A stretch of DNA of 64,000 bases from Doryteuthis pealeii (GCA_023376005.1 CM042148.1:74954591-75018590), one strand, 5' to 3'; counted from the first letter of the stretch, positions 10,215 through 21,891 are shown. The notes: generated by a model not told the origin, from the sequence alone. Made by a program: numbers and translations.

Positions 10215-10815
10215 ATTAACATGGATTTCACCATCGCGGCGGATCACAGAGTGAATATGAAAGAAAACGAAAAGATAGACAAATACTTAATTGAATCTAC
10301 AGAAAATCTATACAACAACACACAACCGAAAGGAAACAACAAAACTAAATTTTTTTTTCTAATGACAATTTGCTCATTTTCACACATCATCATAAAATAA
10401 TGATTAGATGTTCTAGAAATAGATTGGATCCTGTAGGTTTCACCAAAATGGGGATGAAATAAACAAGATTGTACTGAATTGGACCAGAGTTGAATATTTT
10501 CTTATAATAGTTTTTTTTCCTTCAACTGGAGTCCGTTCAATTGACACCAGTATTTCCTTTCCTGCAATTGTCGGTCTGGCACCGGAGATAACCAGTTTCC
10601 TTCACTCAACAAATCCTAGCTGTCATCCGAATTAGAACGTTCCTTTTGGGAAATAGATTGAAGGAATTGGAAATTAGAGGAAAAATGGAAACCATCCATA
10701 CAACAGCATTGTTAACATCAGCTAAAATGCCCTGAAGAGTCATGGAGACCTGAGGCGACTTACTCTCACTCAGACTCCAGTGAAAGACCACCGGATAAAC
10801 CTGGTGTATAAAACT
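10215..10815 (+). pseudogene. LINE-K ORF2 C-terminus, interrupted
   Basis: 10221-10310 reads MDFTIAADHRVNMKENEK, matching the ADHRVKxKENEK motif near the end of many invertebrate RT-type LINE proteins. 10655-10790 reads LKELEIRGKMETIHTTALL and continues with in-frame stops. About 330 bp of unrelated sequence separates the pieces. The same tail is found at 23520-24012 (minus) and 38885-39175. Confidence 0.65.
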
Positions 10816-11819
10816 TGCATGGATTACTATAATAATGTTAATAATATTTCTTTATTCATATTTGAATATGAACGTCTGTTTATATAAGATTTGACACTGA
10901 TGTAATCTAAAGTTTCCCCTTTGTACTGAAGCCCTTCCAGCTATTTGTTTCGAAATGCTTTGTTCCATTACAATCCTGGCCAAGACATTCTAAATACGTA
11001 GCGCCCACACAACCAAATCTGATTACGGGTTAAGTCTAAGTTTACTGATACCTTGACTAGCTTTACACCGCTTCCCAAACTGAGGCAGACATTTCGATGC
11101 TGCATCTACCATATCTAAGAGATTTTGAGGTCAAAGGTTAATTAGATTTCTTCAGCAAGGGTCGTTAAGGAAATCACCTTTCACTGCAAATTTATATGGA
11201 TCATTTTGAGCCGACGACAATATTTCGATTAACAGTTAATTTAGTTCCGTTATAATAGCGCGTATATTTAGATTTAATCTCTTTATCAATTACGATATTG
11301 TATGGAAAAGTTGTAAAATAAACTTTTCATTATAATGAAACATAACTGAACATATCCTTCAGGTATTTTTTTTTTCATGCCAAATTTTATAATCATTCAG
11401 ATCAAGCATTACATTTTCTATTAAAAGTTGTCATTCAATTTTTGTTTTTTCTGATTATAAATATTAATATTCTCATAGGATTTTAAATAAAGCATTATTT
11501 ACACCAAGATATCAGCGGTGAATAAACAAAATGTATTATCTGTAAGCTAATTTTAACTACTTTTAATGTTTTTTATCAATAAGGTTATAGAAATCTTAAA
11601 TATAGAAAAAAAAGACAAACGAAAACGGATGCTACTATAACAATAAAAAACAACAGCACTAAAAATGTACAAGGGAGACAGGACGAGGAAGGGTAACACA
11701 TAGATATAAAGATATATCTATATAGATATATATCACCAGTGTACATAGGAAACATATTATTTCTTTAATTAGTTCAGTGTTAATTAAAGAAACGCAAATA
11801 CATCATTAAATGACCCCCT
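10816..11819. other. no recognisable feature
   Basis: AT-rich, no ORF above 60 codons, no repeat family match seen. Confidence 0.4.
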
Positions 11820-11930
11820 TTCCGACGTGAAACGGTTATCGTCGTAAAAATGGACTTCGTTATCCGGGTTCAAGTCCTGGACCAGGCTGTTAGGGGAAAT
11901 TCGGCTTCTCAACGAGAGGGTGTCTCTATT
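11820..11930 (+). mobile_element. tRNA-like SINE head, SINE-A related
   Basis: ACGGTTATCGTCG, then GGGTTCAAGTCCTGG as a B box. The body is short and diverged. Confidence 0.5.
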
Positions 11931-12047
11931 CTTTTTTTAAAAAAACATTGGAAGTTTAAAATGCATGGTTACAAATTGCTTAAAAAAAAAAAAAGTTATC
12001 TATGACTCAACTCAATATATTAGTCTGTTTATATCTATTTTTGTCTG

Positions 12048-12050
<3 letters not shown>

Positions 12051-12141
<91 letters not shown>
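12051..12141. repeat. (TA)n microsatellite, about 45 units
   Basis: One of the longest uninterrupted TA tracts in the window. A second tract lies at 12204-12254. Confidence 0.98.
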
Positions 12142-12142
<1 letters not shown>

Positions 12143-12209
12143 TAGTTTGAAGATATATATGAACAGAGTAAGTTATTGGGTTGTGTCATAAATAATTTCA
12201 GTTTATATA

Positions 12210-12254
<45 letters not shown>

Positions 12255-12257
<3 letters not shown>

Positions 12258-12502
12258 GTTGATGCCTTTCAAAAATATAACGCAGAACAAATACAGTTAC
12301 ACAACAAAAAAGATTTTATAAACATTTTCATCTCCTGTCATCTATAAAACATCCATCAATTTCTTCAGCCCATAATACATCCTGATGAAGGTTTAATAAA
12401 ACCGAAATGTTTAAACATCGATAAATAAATTCATCCTATTTTCGGAACACTTGTCTTTCAAGTTTCTTAATATTGTCGGATTTATTTTCTATATTTACTC
12501 CC

Positions 12503-12505
<3 letters not shown>
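12255..12505 (+). mobile_element. HZ-G cassette
   Basis: It is bounded on both sides by TA tracts. A hammerhead-like core at 12382-12419 is followed by about 85 nt to the terminal motif ATATTGTCGGATTTATTTTC (12470-12489) and then (TA)n. The post-core sequence is colinear with 29075-29160. Confidence 0.55.
12382..12419 (+). ncRNA. hammerhead-like core, HZ-G
   Basis: CTGATGA 12382-12388, one unpaired A, stem II GGTTT/AAACC (12390-12403), GAAA 12404-12407, stem III TGTTT/AAACA 12408-12417, cleavage triplet AUC 12417-12419. Stem I next to the core is only about three pairs, and the extra A deviates from the minimal fold. Confidence 0.45.

Positions 12506-12550
<45 letters not shown>
12503..12550. 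repeat. (TA)n microsatellite
   Basis: An interrupted TA tract between HZ-G and SINE-A. Confidence 0.97.
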
Positions 12551-12790
12551 CCAACACGTCTGCACGAGCAGGATGCAACACAAGTTTAATATCTTAAGTG
12601 GAGTTTAACAGGTTTGAATTCAGAGTTTTCCTTCTCCTAGATTAGTTGCTTAACCAAGGTTAAAGAGCTCAATCGGCCCTACTATAGCTGTAAGTAAAGT
12701 AGTCGGAGAAGGGTATCATTGCTATGTGGAATGTAAACAGCCTTGTCTAGGAATTGAACTTGTGTTAACGAGTCAATTTCCTACATCATT
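12551..12790 (-). mobile_element. SINE-A
   Basis: The body is well matched and the head is partly replaced by a second TA tract (12790-12840). Confidence 0.7.
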
Positions 12791-12821
<31 letters not shown>

Positions 12822-12884
12822 TATTATATATATATATATTAATTGGGAATAGTTTTTTCTATAATAATTTTTGTTCTATATAGA

Positions 12885-13165
12885 TAGTATGTTGTAATGG
12901 TTACCGTCGTAGGAAATAGAATCAGCGGCCTGAGTTCAAATCCTAGACGGGTTTGTTGACATTTCACATAGCGCTAATACTCTTAGGGAAGGTATGAATC
13001 TAACAATTCTCCCTCCAGCTATGGGTAAATAGTTAAGCAGTTTGGCTCTTTAACCATGGTTAGGCAACTAGTCCACGAGAAAGAAACTCTGAATTAAAAC
13101 CTGTTGAATAAACTAACCTGTGTCACAACCTGCTCGTGTGGAGGGGTTGGTAAATATACATAGAT
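12885..13165 (+). mobile_element. SINE-A, full-length
   Basis: The head is GTTGTAATGGTTACCGTCGT with GAGTTCAAATCCTAG. The body and the GGTTGGTAAATATA end are intact. Confidence 0.78.
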
Positions 13166-13221
13166 AGCCAAACTGTGTAAGATTACATACCATTTGATAT
13201 GGGTAGTTATTAAACCTTGAG

Positions 13222-13312
13222 CACGCCATGTGGTGCGATAGATAATAAGATTGATTAGCAAGCCATTGTTAGTGAATTCGATTCATACTGGGTGCCCTAT
13301 GATTGTCCCGAC
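13222..13312 (+). mobile_element. SINE-C-like tRNA-derived head
   Basis: Matches the minus-strand copy at 3920-4025 (ATTAGCAAGCCATTGTTAGT, then GAATTCGATTC). Confidence 0.55.
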
Positions 13313-13314
13313 TC

Positions 13315-13674
13315 TTATGGCAAGGCCCAACTCTCTTTATCATATATCTGCTAGAAGGCGGTCACTGAGGGTCTTAGTGTCTTTGGTATGACGTCAAACT
13401 CTATCTGATGGTGAAGTTTCAATTCTGGGCTCTGTGGAATGTAGAGTAGCCCTTCATCACCATTACTCCCAGGTCCACTCTGACACGGAGTGGTAGTAAC
13501 CGTTAAAAAGAAAGAAAATGAGTTTTAAATGAATATGTTTAAAGAAATGGGTTTGAAAATAATTCTTTTGAATACACCTGAAGCCTTAACAGAACAAAAC
13601 GTCTTCGGCATAAAACAACACAAAAAAGGGTAAATGCCGTAAAATACAACAAACAAAACAAACCAAACTCAATA
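13315..13674 (+). mobile_element. R1, 5'-truncated
   Basis: Colinear with 2562-2838 and slightly longer on the left. It ends in an ACAAACAAAACAAACC tail. Confidence 0.68.
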
Positions 13675-13675
13675 T

Positions 13676-14250
13676 TTCCAGGTAAAAACTAAGTTAAATA
13701 ATTACTTATTGATCCCAGGTTTTTGATTTTTAATAAAGTTAATAATTCGGAACCAAATATGTCAGGATTATATATTTCTATTCAATCAAATCGGACATTA
13801 TTAGGTATTATTTATTAACATATTTTACTGTATTGAAAATCTGTAATCAAAAATATGAATATTATTTTATAGTTGGGGTTTTCTTTCTTTTGTTCTGTCT
13901 TTCTTTCTTGATCTTCCGTTTCAGTTTTTCTTTTTCTTTTTACATAATTGCTAATGTCCTTGGGAAACGCACGATTCAATCTCTTTCCTCCCCAGCTATA
14001 GATAAATAGTAGGGCAGAGTGGGTTATTTAGATTTGATACGGTCACTTATCTGGTAGAATAAATAGAACTCGTGAGGCATCATCGTCATGGTGTAGAGGT
14101 TAATAAATAAAAATATCATTAAGTAAAACAAGAATAAAACAGTACGTAAAATCAGATTGATATGTTTCGATATGAGAATAGCGTCATCAGAATGAACTTA
14201 TTATTCAACAACAACAAAAAACGATTATAACGTATCAAGGAGAGTAGTAT
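13676..14250 (+). repeat. R2 dispersed repeat, second copy
   Basis: It matches 2840-3403. On the minus strand it has CTGATGA (14190-14184) and GAAAC (14168-14164) 15 nt apart with only a TAT/ATA stem, a weak hammerhead resemblance. The 3 kb copy has lost the GAAA. Confidence 0.7.
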
Positions 14251-14299
<49 letters not shown>

Positions 14300-14333
14300 C
14301 TATCTATCTATTTATATATCCACCCCTCTCTTT

Positions 14334-14371
<38 letters not shown>

Positions 14372-14375
14372 ATAC

Positions 14376-14428
<53 letters not shown>

Positions 14429-14430
14429 TG
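14251..14430. repeat. (CT)n, (TA)n, (GT)n microsatellites
   Basis: CT units at 14252-14296 and 14338-14371, TA at 14376-14390, then GT to 14430. Confidence 0.95.
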
Positions 14431-14544
14431 TGAATTATAATAAAATCAAAATATCTAAATCAATCATCCACCTGATGATCGTAAATACCGACCGTACCTG
14501 AAACTTTCAGTCATGCTAAACATTATAGCATTTTTATTTTTAAT
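14431..14544 (+). mobile_element. HZ-B cassette
   Basis: It lies between GT/TA tracts. The core at 14472-14512 is followed by a small hairpin (ATGCTA...TAGCAT, 14513-14531) and (TA)n at 14544-14580. It shares its plan with 27141-27268 and 36860-37275. Confidence 0.45.
14472..14512 (+). ncRNA. hammerhead-like core, HZ-B
   Basis: CTGATGA 14472-14478, weak stem II (GTA/TAC), GAAA 14500-14503, stem III CT/AG around TTC, triplet GUC 14510-14512. Stem I is poor. Confidence 0.35.
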
Positions 14545-14580
<36 letters not shown>

Positions 14581-15148
14581 CGTTGGAATGTTTTAATGAA
14601 GATGACAGACAAGGACATTGTGCTAGGCTTTTTATTTAGCGTTTTCTTTTTGTCGAACGAGATGTTGCAACTGCCCAATATCCATTTGCGTAATCCAAGT
14701 ACGGGTACTTTCGACCATTTTCGGTAATTCCCGACGACGCAGGTGCTCCTATGTTGTGAAGTGCAGCTTTGATTCCGCGTTCAGGGAATTTTTAGGTGGG
14801 CGTGACATTATGAACGAACACGTAAGCCGTTAGTGCTGGTTTGAAGCGTACACATGCCAGCTAAGAATCACGTGACTGAGAATCCACTAAGGCGTAGGAG
14901 TTGTGTCTCAATCAAATTCTTTTTAAGTCTCCCACTCACAAGCTCTAAAAGAGATTTTGATAAATGGAGGCTATCTATATTTTATAAGTATCTATTTTCT
15001 GAATCCAGCCACGTGGGAGGAACATCAACTCCGATTATCGTAAGGAGCCGCGAACAAACCGAAGCTCATACAGTGGCCAGTGTAAAAATTGCTTAAATAC
15101 CGTCGGCACTAAGAAAGCCAGCATGCGACAGAACCATATAACGAAAGG
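14581..15148. other. unassigned moderate-GC sequence
   Basis: It is not matched to any other part of the window. The frame 14854-15096 (80 codons) has no recognisable motif. Confidence 0.4.
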
Positions 15149-15432
15149 AAGCGCGTGGTGTAATGGTTAAAGTCATGGGAAATGGACTCGTCGCCCCGAG
15201 TTCAAATCCTGGTCTTGGTAATTGCATTTCACTTAGCGCCAATACCCTTGGGAAAGGTATGAATTCTACTCTCCCTCCAGCTATGGGTAAATAGTAGGAC
15301 GTTGGGCTCTTTAACCTTGGTTAGGCAACCGATCTAGGAGAAGGAAAATTCTGAATTCAAACATGTTAAACCCGCTTAAGAAATTGACCTTGTGTCACAT
15401 CCTGCTCGTACGGAGGGGTTGGTAAATATATA
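15149..15432 (+). mobile_element. SINE-A, full-length reference copy
   Basis: Head GCGCGTGGTGTAATGGTTAA, B box GAGTTCAAATCCTGG, body, then GGTTGGTAAATATATATA. It is close in sequence to 36563-36848 and 62856-63137, suggesting relatively recent activity. Confidence 0.82.
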
Positions 15433-15672
15433 TATAACGAAACTCCTCTCCCCTCGGAACCATAAAACGTGATTCGTTCTTCCTCAGATCTATAAAATGA
15501 GTCACCTGTCCCTTCCCTACAAAAACTCACTACAGAGAATGATAACAAATACAGCCACTTGGTTTGAGAATCGCATAGGTGAGAAACTGTCAGTAACCAA
15601 GCGCCGTCAACTTCCTGTCACGCTATCTTAACTTATACACTGAGCATTATTTACTTATACATATATATATAT
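15433..15672 (+). mobile_element. HZ-E cassette
   Basis: Core at 15558-15601, then a tail (CACTGAGCATTATTTAC) shared with the minus-strand copy at 26220-26370. It ends at (TA)n 15661-15675. Confidence 0.5.
15558..15601 (+). ncRNA. hammerhead-like fold, HZ-E copy 1
   Basis: Stem I is CTTGGT 15558-15563 with ACCAAG 15596-15601, six perfect pairs. Stem II is TCGC/GTGA (15571-15574, 15579-15582). GAAA 15583-15586, stem III CTG/CAG 15587-15593, triplet GUA 15593-15595. The CUGANGA element is degraded to TTGAGAA (15564-15570), so this copy is probably inactive. Confidence 0.5.
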
Positions 15673-15711
15673 ATAAATACTTATAACACAACAACTTTTA
15701 TATTAACAATT

Positions 15712-15955
15712 GGATTGGTTTAGTTGGTAGAGCACCCAACTCGGAACCACAAAGTTACGGGTTCAATACCGGCCCTCGTCAACTCAGCGCATGAGTATCA
15801 CGGCCTGGGTCTGTGTGGTAAAGAGGGAATCTGATGGTAGGTGAGGTGCTCCAACTCAGACACACAAACAATCTCTCTGCTCCAGCGCTAGTGAAGAGGG
15901 GATACTCCCTCGCTGTGAGGCTGATACAGACAATAGGCCACTCCATCAACTTTAA
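15712..15955 (+). mobile_element. SINE-B
   Basis: Head GGTTTAGTTGGTAGAGCACC and B box GGGTTCAATACCGGCC. The body is intact, followed by TA/GT tracts at 15958-16046. Confidence 0.75.
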
Positions 15956-15985
15956 TAATAATATATATATATATATAATATATAT

Positions 15986-16049
<64 letters not shown>

Positions 16050-16263
16050 CGTATGGGATGCTTTTCTCCTTTGCTTTGTTTTTCATTCCAGACCTTAACC
16101 ACCTCAAAAAGTAGTTTTTGCTTCTAGTTCTTACACGTGAGTAAAGGTGGCCAATTACTCACACACAAAGAGAAAGTAGGAGATATGTAATAATAGTGAA
16201 TAAGAGGTAAAGTCAAATACTTGATAATAGTATATTTATTCGGTCAGTAATTCATATACATAC

Positions 16264-16693
16264 TGTAGGGGATTATCTTCCTTTTGCCGGAAGAGTTATC
16301 TTCTCGCTGCGTTGCTGTTTGTTCCCACTAGGGGGACCTCTGGTATTTAAGCGCGTTCATTCAAACGCTGCTTCCTCTTTTAGCTGGATCTTCTCAATAA
16401 CTGCTATGGGCTAGAGTCTATCGAACCCCACCTTCGATGGGGCTTTTGCCTCCCCCTTACATGACTGTAAGTCCTTTATACAGCATGGACTATCCTTTAG
16501 TTCCATGCCTGTAACATTTATATGTTTGGTACATTTGGTATCTTGTTTATACCTAAATATTGTATATGTATTTACATGTTCTATTCTCCTGTACATTATG
16601 TATCGTTTCCGTGTGCTGTTATATATATTAAATGTTTTGTCTCACAACGTGTCGGACTTGTATGTTATTCAATTTTCAACCTTGAATCTTACA
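16264..16693 (+). mobile_element. solo LTR
   Basis: It starts TGTAGGGG and ends CTTACA (TG...CA), with a 4-bp target duplication ATAC at 16260-16263 and 16694-16697. It has a TATTTAA box at 16344-16350, a hairpin AACCCCACC...GGGGC near 16425 and a polyadenylation-like ATTAAA at 16627-16632. No internal region or second LTR is adjacent, so it is consistent with LTR-LTR recombination. The superfamily is not determined. Confidence 0.6.
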
Positions 16694-16697
16694 ATAC

Positions 16698-16954
16698 TAA
16701 GTCTCTGTCTTATCTGTCTGACAGATAATTTATAAGACAGAGGCAACCGTTCTTTTACGATATAGAGGGGAGATAGGTAATCCTATACAAGATTCTTCTG
16801 CCTAAGGTATCCCATATTCCTTAATACAGATAAGTTTTATTTTGTGACTTAATAAAGCAATACAATTGTGTTTCCATTATTTTAATTACAACTATATAAT
16901 TAAGTCCTAGAAGAATAGATTGAAATTTAATTATACCATTTTCAATTATATTTA
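16698..16954. other. no recognisable feature
   Basis: AT-rich spacer between the LTR and a Helitron. Confidence 0.4.
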
Positions 16955-17598
16955 CTAGCAAATATATGCACCCTCCGGGTGCAAGTATTTAAGTTTTAAT
17001 ATAATAAAATATCATGTTAAATTACAAAGGCAAATGAAACTGAATAAGAATGCAGATAAAAAAAGATTTGAAACAGAGGGGGTATGATTGAAAAATGGAA
17101 CAACTTGGAAACTAACTCTTCCATCATTTTCCATTACTCCCATCTTTCATTGGTAAATTTTCGTAATTTAACTATTTAGTTAAAATAGGAAGTAAAGGAT
17201 AATATCACAGTTATTTCTTCTTGTTAATGAATTTCTTTTAATATTTATCCCCGAGATTTTTTCTTATATTCATTAAGATAAAACCAAAAAAATTGAAGTC
17301 AATAATACTAAGCACATATTCATTAAAATCAATTTTTTAAGATCAATATGCAAATTAGCCTTCCCATTCACACTGTAAACCTATTTTGTTGTATATATAG
17401 ATACAATTGCACGTTAATAGTAAGTAGATATGGTCAACAGTATTAATGATAGAAAACAATTTTATTAATAATTGAGGTTTAAATAAAAAAAATAAAATCA
17501 TAGAGAATATGATGTAAATAACTAAGGGAATTGTGACTTGTATAGTAATATAGTTTCAGTTACAGACAGATAAATCCACAATCTCCATTATAATAAGA
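16955..17598 (-). mobile_element. non-autonomous Helitron
   Basis: The minus strand begins TCTTATTATAATGG and ends with hairpin TGCACCC/GGGTGCA, 8 nt, CTAG, with A before and T after, as for Helitron insertion between A and T. It is 644 bp with no helicase or Rep coding. Sister copies: 42976-43617, 46089-46732 and 47825-48448. Confidence 0.8.
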
Positions 17599-17629
17599 TA
17601 AGATTTCTCAACTGAACTCTAACACAAAA

Positions 17630-17945
17630 AATCCTCTCCGAGTGGTAGTTTCCAGTCTCCTGGATACCACTCAACCACTTCACTGGTCTACCTGTTATCT
17701 GGTGATCCTTGCGATGGGCCAGCAGAACTAATTTCGGTACTTCCGCAATTTCTTTCTACTGAATAGCGACTTCGATCCTCATTGTATACCTTATACTTAT
17801 GACCTTGGGTCACATCCTACTCGTTTGGGACACATGACGCAACGGATATAAGGGCTGAGGTAATACAGTTCTAAGTGACAATCATCTGTAGGCTGCAGGT
17901 TCAATCATGGCCAAGAGCGATAATAAAATAGAATACTTAACATAG
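17630..17945 (+). mobile_element. SINE-C-like plus a second tRNA-like head
   Basis: 17745-17830 matches the SINE-C end (TAGCGACTTCGATCCTC, then CACATCCTACTCG). 17835-17920 looks like another tRNA-derived head with B box GCAGGTTCAATCATGG. Confidence 0.45.
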
Positions 17946-17984
17946 CTAAACACTCGTACCCGGTCATGGTTGACGTAATGAGAT

Positions 17985-18240
17985 CAGTCTACCCCCGTAG
18001 ATTGAATAAAGGGTTCGGTTCGAGTTCCATAAAGGCTCCCGATTACAACATGATGGCTCCTGAGTTCAATGAGAAGATTTTTGAGTTCGAAGAAATTTCC
18101 AGAGTTCGAGAAGGTTCCTGAGTTGGAAAAGAAACATCTGAAGAAGGCCAGAGAGCTCATTGGTCGAAACGTCATGTACATAACAATAGAGATGAGGAAA
18201 TAGCCTGAATAATCCAAATAAGACATATTAATCATGATGA
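17985..18240 (+). mobile_element. HZ-A cassette
   Basis: Same order as 4714-5035: GATTGAATAAAGGGTTCG, four imperfect about-21-bp repeats with GAGTTCGA / GAGAAGGTTCC words, core at 18138-18170, then the tail with GAGATGAGGA. The frame is broken by stops. Confidence 0.5.
18138..18170 (+). ncRNA. hammerhead-like core, HZ-A
   Basis: CTGAAGA 18138-18144, one unpaired A, stem GGCC 18146-18149 with GGTC 18162-18165 (one G-U), GAAA 18166-18169, then C-GTC. Stem III is minimal and stem I is unclear. Confidence 0.35.
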
Positions 18241-18243
18241 AAG

Positions 18244-18370
18244 GGTTGGGTAAATGCCTACGTTTGCCAAGGGTATTAGCGATGTGTGAAATGCAAACAG
18301 CCTCGTCAAGGATTTGAACTCAGGTCGTAGTTATCCATTTCCTACGATGATAACCATTATACCATAATCA
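18244..18370 (-). mobile_element. SINE-A, 5' half
   Basis: The head and first body segment are on the minus strand. The 3' half is absent. Confidence 0.6.
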
Positions 18371-18565
18371 CATTGATATAGGCACCAATAAAAATTCTGA
18401 CGCTTCTTTAGGTTACTTCCTCTTATCAGTCATATTTTCAATACATGATGTTTGTTGATAAAACTATGAATAATTCATTATGCACTTCGCATAGCCCGAA
18501 CCTCAGTGGCCACAATCCTCGTCTGTGTCCACCTTACATGCTTAACTATGAATGAAATTCATATC

Positions 18566-18602
18566 GGTAGTAGTAGTAGTAGCAGTAGTAGTAGTAGTAG
18601 TG
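18566..18602. repeat. (TAG)n microsatellite
   Basis: About 12 TAG units with one CAG. Confidence 0.95.
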
Positions 18603-18639
18603 TAAAATAATGGGGGGTGTAGAGCCATGAGTATAGATG

Positions 18640-19170
18640 TTACATAATCATTAGATACCTAATGATTATGACAATAGTGTAGAAATCATATTAGTGCAGC
18701 TGATGGCCTTGAGAGTGAGTGACAATGCTTGACCTCACTCTGACCTTGCCTTGCGGGATAGACCGTGAGAAACGGAACCCCGATAGAAGCCCCCTTCCGG
18801 TTTAAGGGGTAAGCAACTCAGTTAGTTAGAGTTAGAAGAGAAGCCAAGCTAGCAAGATGTGAGTCTCACTGCGTGATTGTCTGGTCTGGGGTTCTACGAA
18901 TAAAGTAACATCATCGTAAATCAAGTCTTGTGGTTATTACTAAAAGCTAACAATGACACAAGGCTTCTGATAATAAGAGATCCCTAGCAACAGAAACCAG
19001 ACCCGAAGTCCCCAAGAAACACCACGACAAGACCAGACCAAGATAGATGATAGAAGAACCAAGCCGGCCAGAAGAGGAGACGACCAGAATAAGAAGTAAG
19101 AGAAGTATATAACATATAGATATTTAGTGCCAGTAAAGAAGGCTATCCAATATAACCTGATATGTCAATT
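18640..19170 (+). mobile_element. LTR-retrotransposon 5' end, remnant
   Basis: It begins TGTTACATAATC, as does 55233. It has AATAAA at 18899-18904, an LTR-end-like GTTATTACTAAAAGCTAACA and then a leader rich in AGACCAGACC and GAAGTCCCCAAGAA words shared with 55600-55710. No gag-pol is seen. A second end-like segment (GTTATTACTAAAAACTC) appears at 19430-19447. Confidence 0.45.
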
Positions 19171-19955
19171 AGTACGGAAAAGTTTTTAGCAAGGTTTACG
19201 TGTTAGATGAGAATGGAAAAGTTGAAGTATGAATCATCACTGTCACATAGCTTTGTTTCTATTGGACGAGCCGTGAGAAGCGGCGAAGTGGCAGAGAAAA
19301 GGGGTGAAAGGTCAGAGTATGAATTGAGTCTGGCCGAATGCACTGACAGGGTAAGGCGTGGACTTTTGCTCTCGACAGTTGTGTCCTTGGGGGAAAATAA
19401 AAATCTCATGAAAAAAAGAAGTGGCCTTTTGTTATTACTAAAAACTCTAAATGGCACAAGGCAAGATGCCGCCCACCAATTTGGTTTCCGACCCAAAACA
19501 TCCAGGGATCTTCAGCCAAATCCAACATAGACACAGCAACCCGGATTCCAGCCTCTCTCGTGTAGTACCGGTCCAGAGATAAGTAGGTATTTGCCTCTCA
19601 TCCCACTTATGAGGGCTGGATACAAGGTCTCATTTTTATGTGGGCAATAAACTCAGCCCTGCCTCTTTAAATCAAGGGGGCAGGTGTTGCCTGAGGGGAT
19701 GGCACCCTGGGTTCGATGCTATTAATTGTACTCTTACCAGTCCAGTGGCCGAAGCCCACTGGACCCCAGCTGAGGCCGGGTATGTGAGGTCAGGAGACCC
19801 TACACAAGTAAGAGATAAGTATACAACTAATTATTTCTATCAACACATAATCACTCCATTCGGAAAAGAGTGTCATAAAGTAACAAGAGTTGACACGTCA
19901 TCTCTCCACTTCAACAATGAAAGCGCAATGTAACAGTAGCGGTAGTAATAGTAGC
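19171..19955. other. unassigned, moderate-GC, possible further LTR remains
   Basis: 19410-19480 resembles the LTR end of the preceding element. The rest, including the 97-codon frame at 19640-19933, is not recognised. Confidence 0.35.
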
Positions 19956-19960
19956 AAAAA

Positions 19961-20510
19961 TACAAGGGAGTCAAAAAGTAATGCCATTTTCTTTATTTCA
20001 TGTGAGGTTTGTTTTTTAATTATAAAACTAAGGCCTACATTGAGACCCTAAGGAGGCGCAGAGCAAGAATCCGACGACTAAGACTCTTGCCAATAGACAA
20101 TGTCCTTCCCTCTGCCTGACAATGCTCGACCACACACAAGCATCAGGACAAGGAGACAATCGCCTCATTCAGGTGGACAACTTTACCGCATCCTCCGTAC
20201 TCACCAATGTAGCGCCTTCAAACTATTATCTCTTCGGTCCCATGAAAGAGGGTTTGAGAGGCAAACATTATTCCAGTGACGAGGAAGTGAAATCTATCGT
20301 GGCTCAAAGAACAGTCAAATTAATTTTACGTAGTACGGATACATGCTCTCATTCGAAGGTAGAACATTGCTAGTGAGAGAAACGGTAATTATGTTGAGAA
20401 GATGTGATCTTCAGAGAACCAGCTTCATTTTGATGTATGATACATGTTCCTGTGTTGGTAATTATAATTGTCCTAAACAAAATGGCATTACTTTTTTATT
20501 TACCCTTGTA
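19961..20510 (+). mobile_element. mariner-family element, deleted
   Basis: Inverted ends: left ACAAGGGAGTCAAAAAGTAA (19962-19981) against right TTACTTTTTTATTTACCCTTG (read inward from 20508), both with AATGCCATTTT, flanked by TA dinucleotides. It is about 550 bp, less than half a complete mariner (about 1.3 kb). Confidence 0.8.
20034..20410 (+). pseudogene. mariner transposase C-terminal half, frameshifted
   Basis: Three frames together give the expected series: LRRRRARIRRL, then NARPHTSIRTR (from 20121; the second catalytic aspartate lies just before, in DN), then LPHPPYSP, then APSNYYLFGPMKEGLRGKHY and SSDEEVK. At least two frameshifts and stops separate them. The third catalytic aspartate region reads APSN where active DD34D enzymes have APSD. 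It is dead. Confidence 0.8.
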
Positions 20511-20515
20511 TAACG

Positions 20516-20938
20516 GATATGCAATATCTAGTTAGAATTTGCTTCTTGAGATTTCTATCCATTTATACTTCTAATACTGTAAGAGAAAGCGGGCGGCACT
20601 AAGAATTACCATTTTTATTCCATGATCTCTAAAGAGCCTGTCTTGTCAGCTGGGATTAGAATCCGCCGACAATCCCCTGCAGAAGGCCTTATCTCTGACA
20701 AAAGGATTCTGCTCAATGCCACAAAAGCAGGATAACTCTGTTGGCTTTGAGAAAACTTTTGCGAACACATCACACTAACACCAACGATTAACACCAACGA
20801 TTATATAATGCCGCCATCATCATAGTCTTTAGACTCTGATAACGACAGAATTTCGTCGGAAAGACTTTGCTTGAAGCCAATGGTAATTTCTTTGAATAGA
20901 TTTAATCTATAGTATTTCAGGACATTTTTATGTAATTT
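20516..20938. other. no recognisable feature
   Basis: Unique-looking sequence without motifs. Confidence 0.4.
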
Positions 20939-20945
20939 TGGTAAA

Positions 20946-20946
<1 letters not shown>

Positions 20947-20979
<33 letters not shown>

Positions 20980-20984
20980 TAGGT

Positions 20985-21037
<53 letters not shown>

Positions 21038-21617
21038 GTGTGTGTGTGTGCGTGTGTGTGTGTGTAAATATATGTATATATACATATCTTTATATATATT
21101 TGTATATATATATATACATATGTAAATATATGTGTATATATATGTGTGTAAATATATATGTGTATATGTATATGTATATATACATATCTATATATACATA
21201 TCTTTATATATATATATATATATATATGTAAATATATGTATATATATATGTGTGTGCAAATATAGATGTATAGAAGTATATATATATATATATGTATATA
21301 TGCATATCTTTTATATATATATAAATATATGTATATATATATATATGTAAATATATGTATATATATGTGTGTGTTAATATATATGTATATATACATATCT
21401 TATATATATATAAATATATGTATATATATGCAAACATATGTATATATATATGTGTGTAGATATATATGTATATACATATCTTTTATATATATATATGTAA
21501 ATATATATATATATATATAAATATATATATATATATGTAAATATATATCTATGTAAATATATGTATATATATATGCGTGTGTAGATATATATAGTATATA
21601 TACATATATTATATATA

Positions 21618-21655
<38 letters not shown>

Positions 21656-21839
21656 TGTGTAAATATATATATACATATCTTTCAAATATATATGTAAATA
21701 TATATATGTATACATATCTTTTTTGTATATATATATGTATATGTATATATACATATCTTTATATATATATATATATATATATGTAAATATATATGTATAT
21801 ATACATATCTTTAATATATATATATGTATATATACATAC

Positions 21840-21891
<52 letters not shown>

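Noticed and set aside
14164..14190. Minus-strand CTGATGA...GAAAC in R2
   Set aside because: Only a three-pair TAT/ATA stem, no NUH after a stem III, and the sister copy at about 3330 lacks GAAA. Kept only as a note.
19640..19933. 97-codon frame as a gene
   Set aside because: No recognised motif, lies next to LTR and mariner remains, and has no splice or promoter evidence.
20122..20373. Intact mariner transposase ORF
   Set aside because: The open frame joins out-of-frame and in-frame parts. The catalytic series is spread over three frames.
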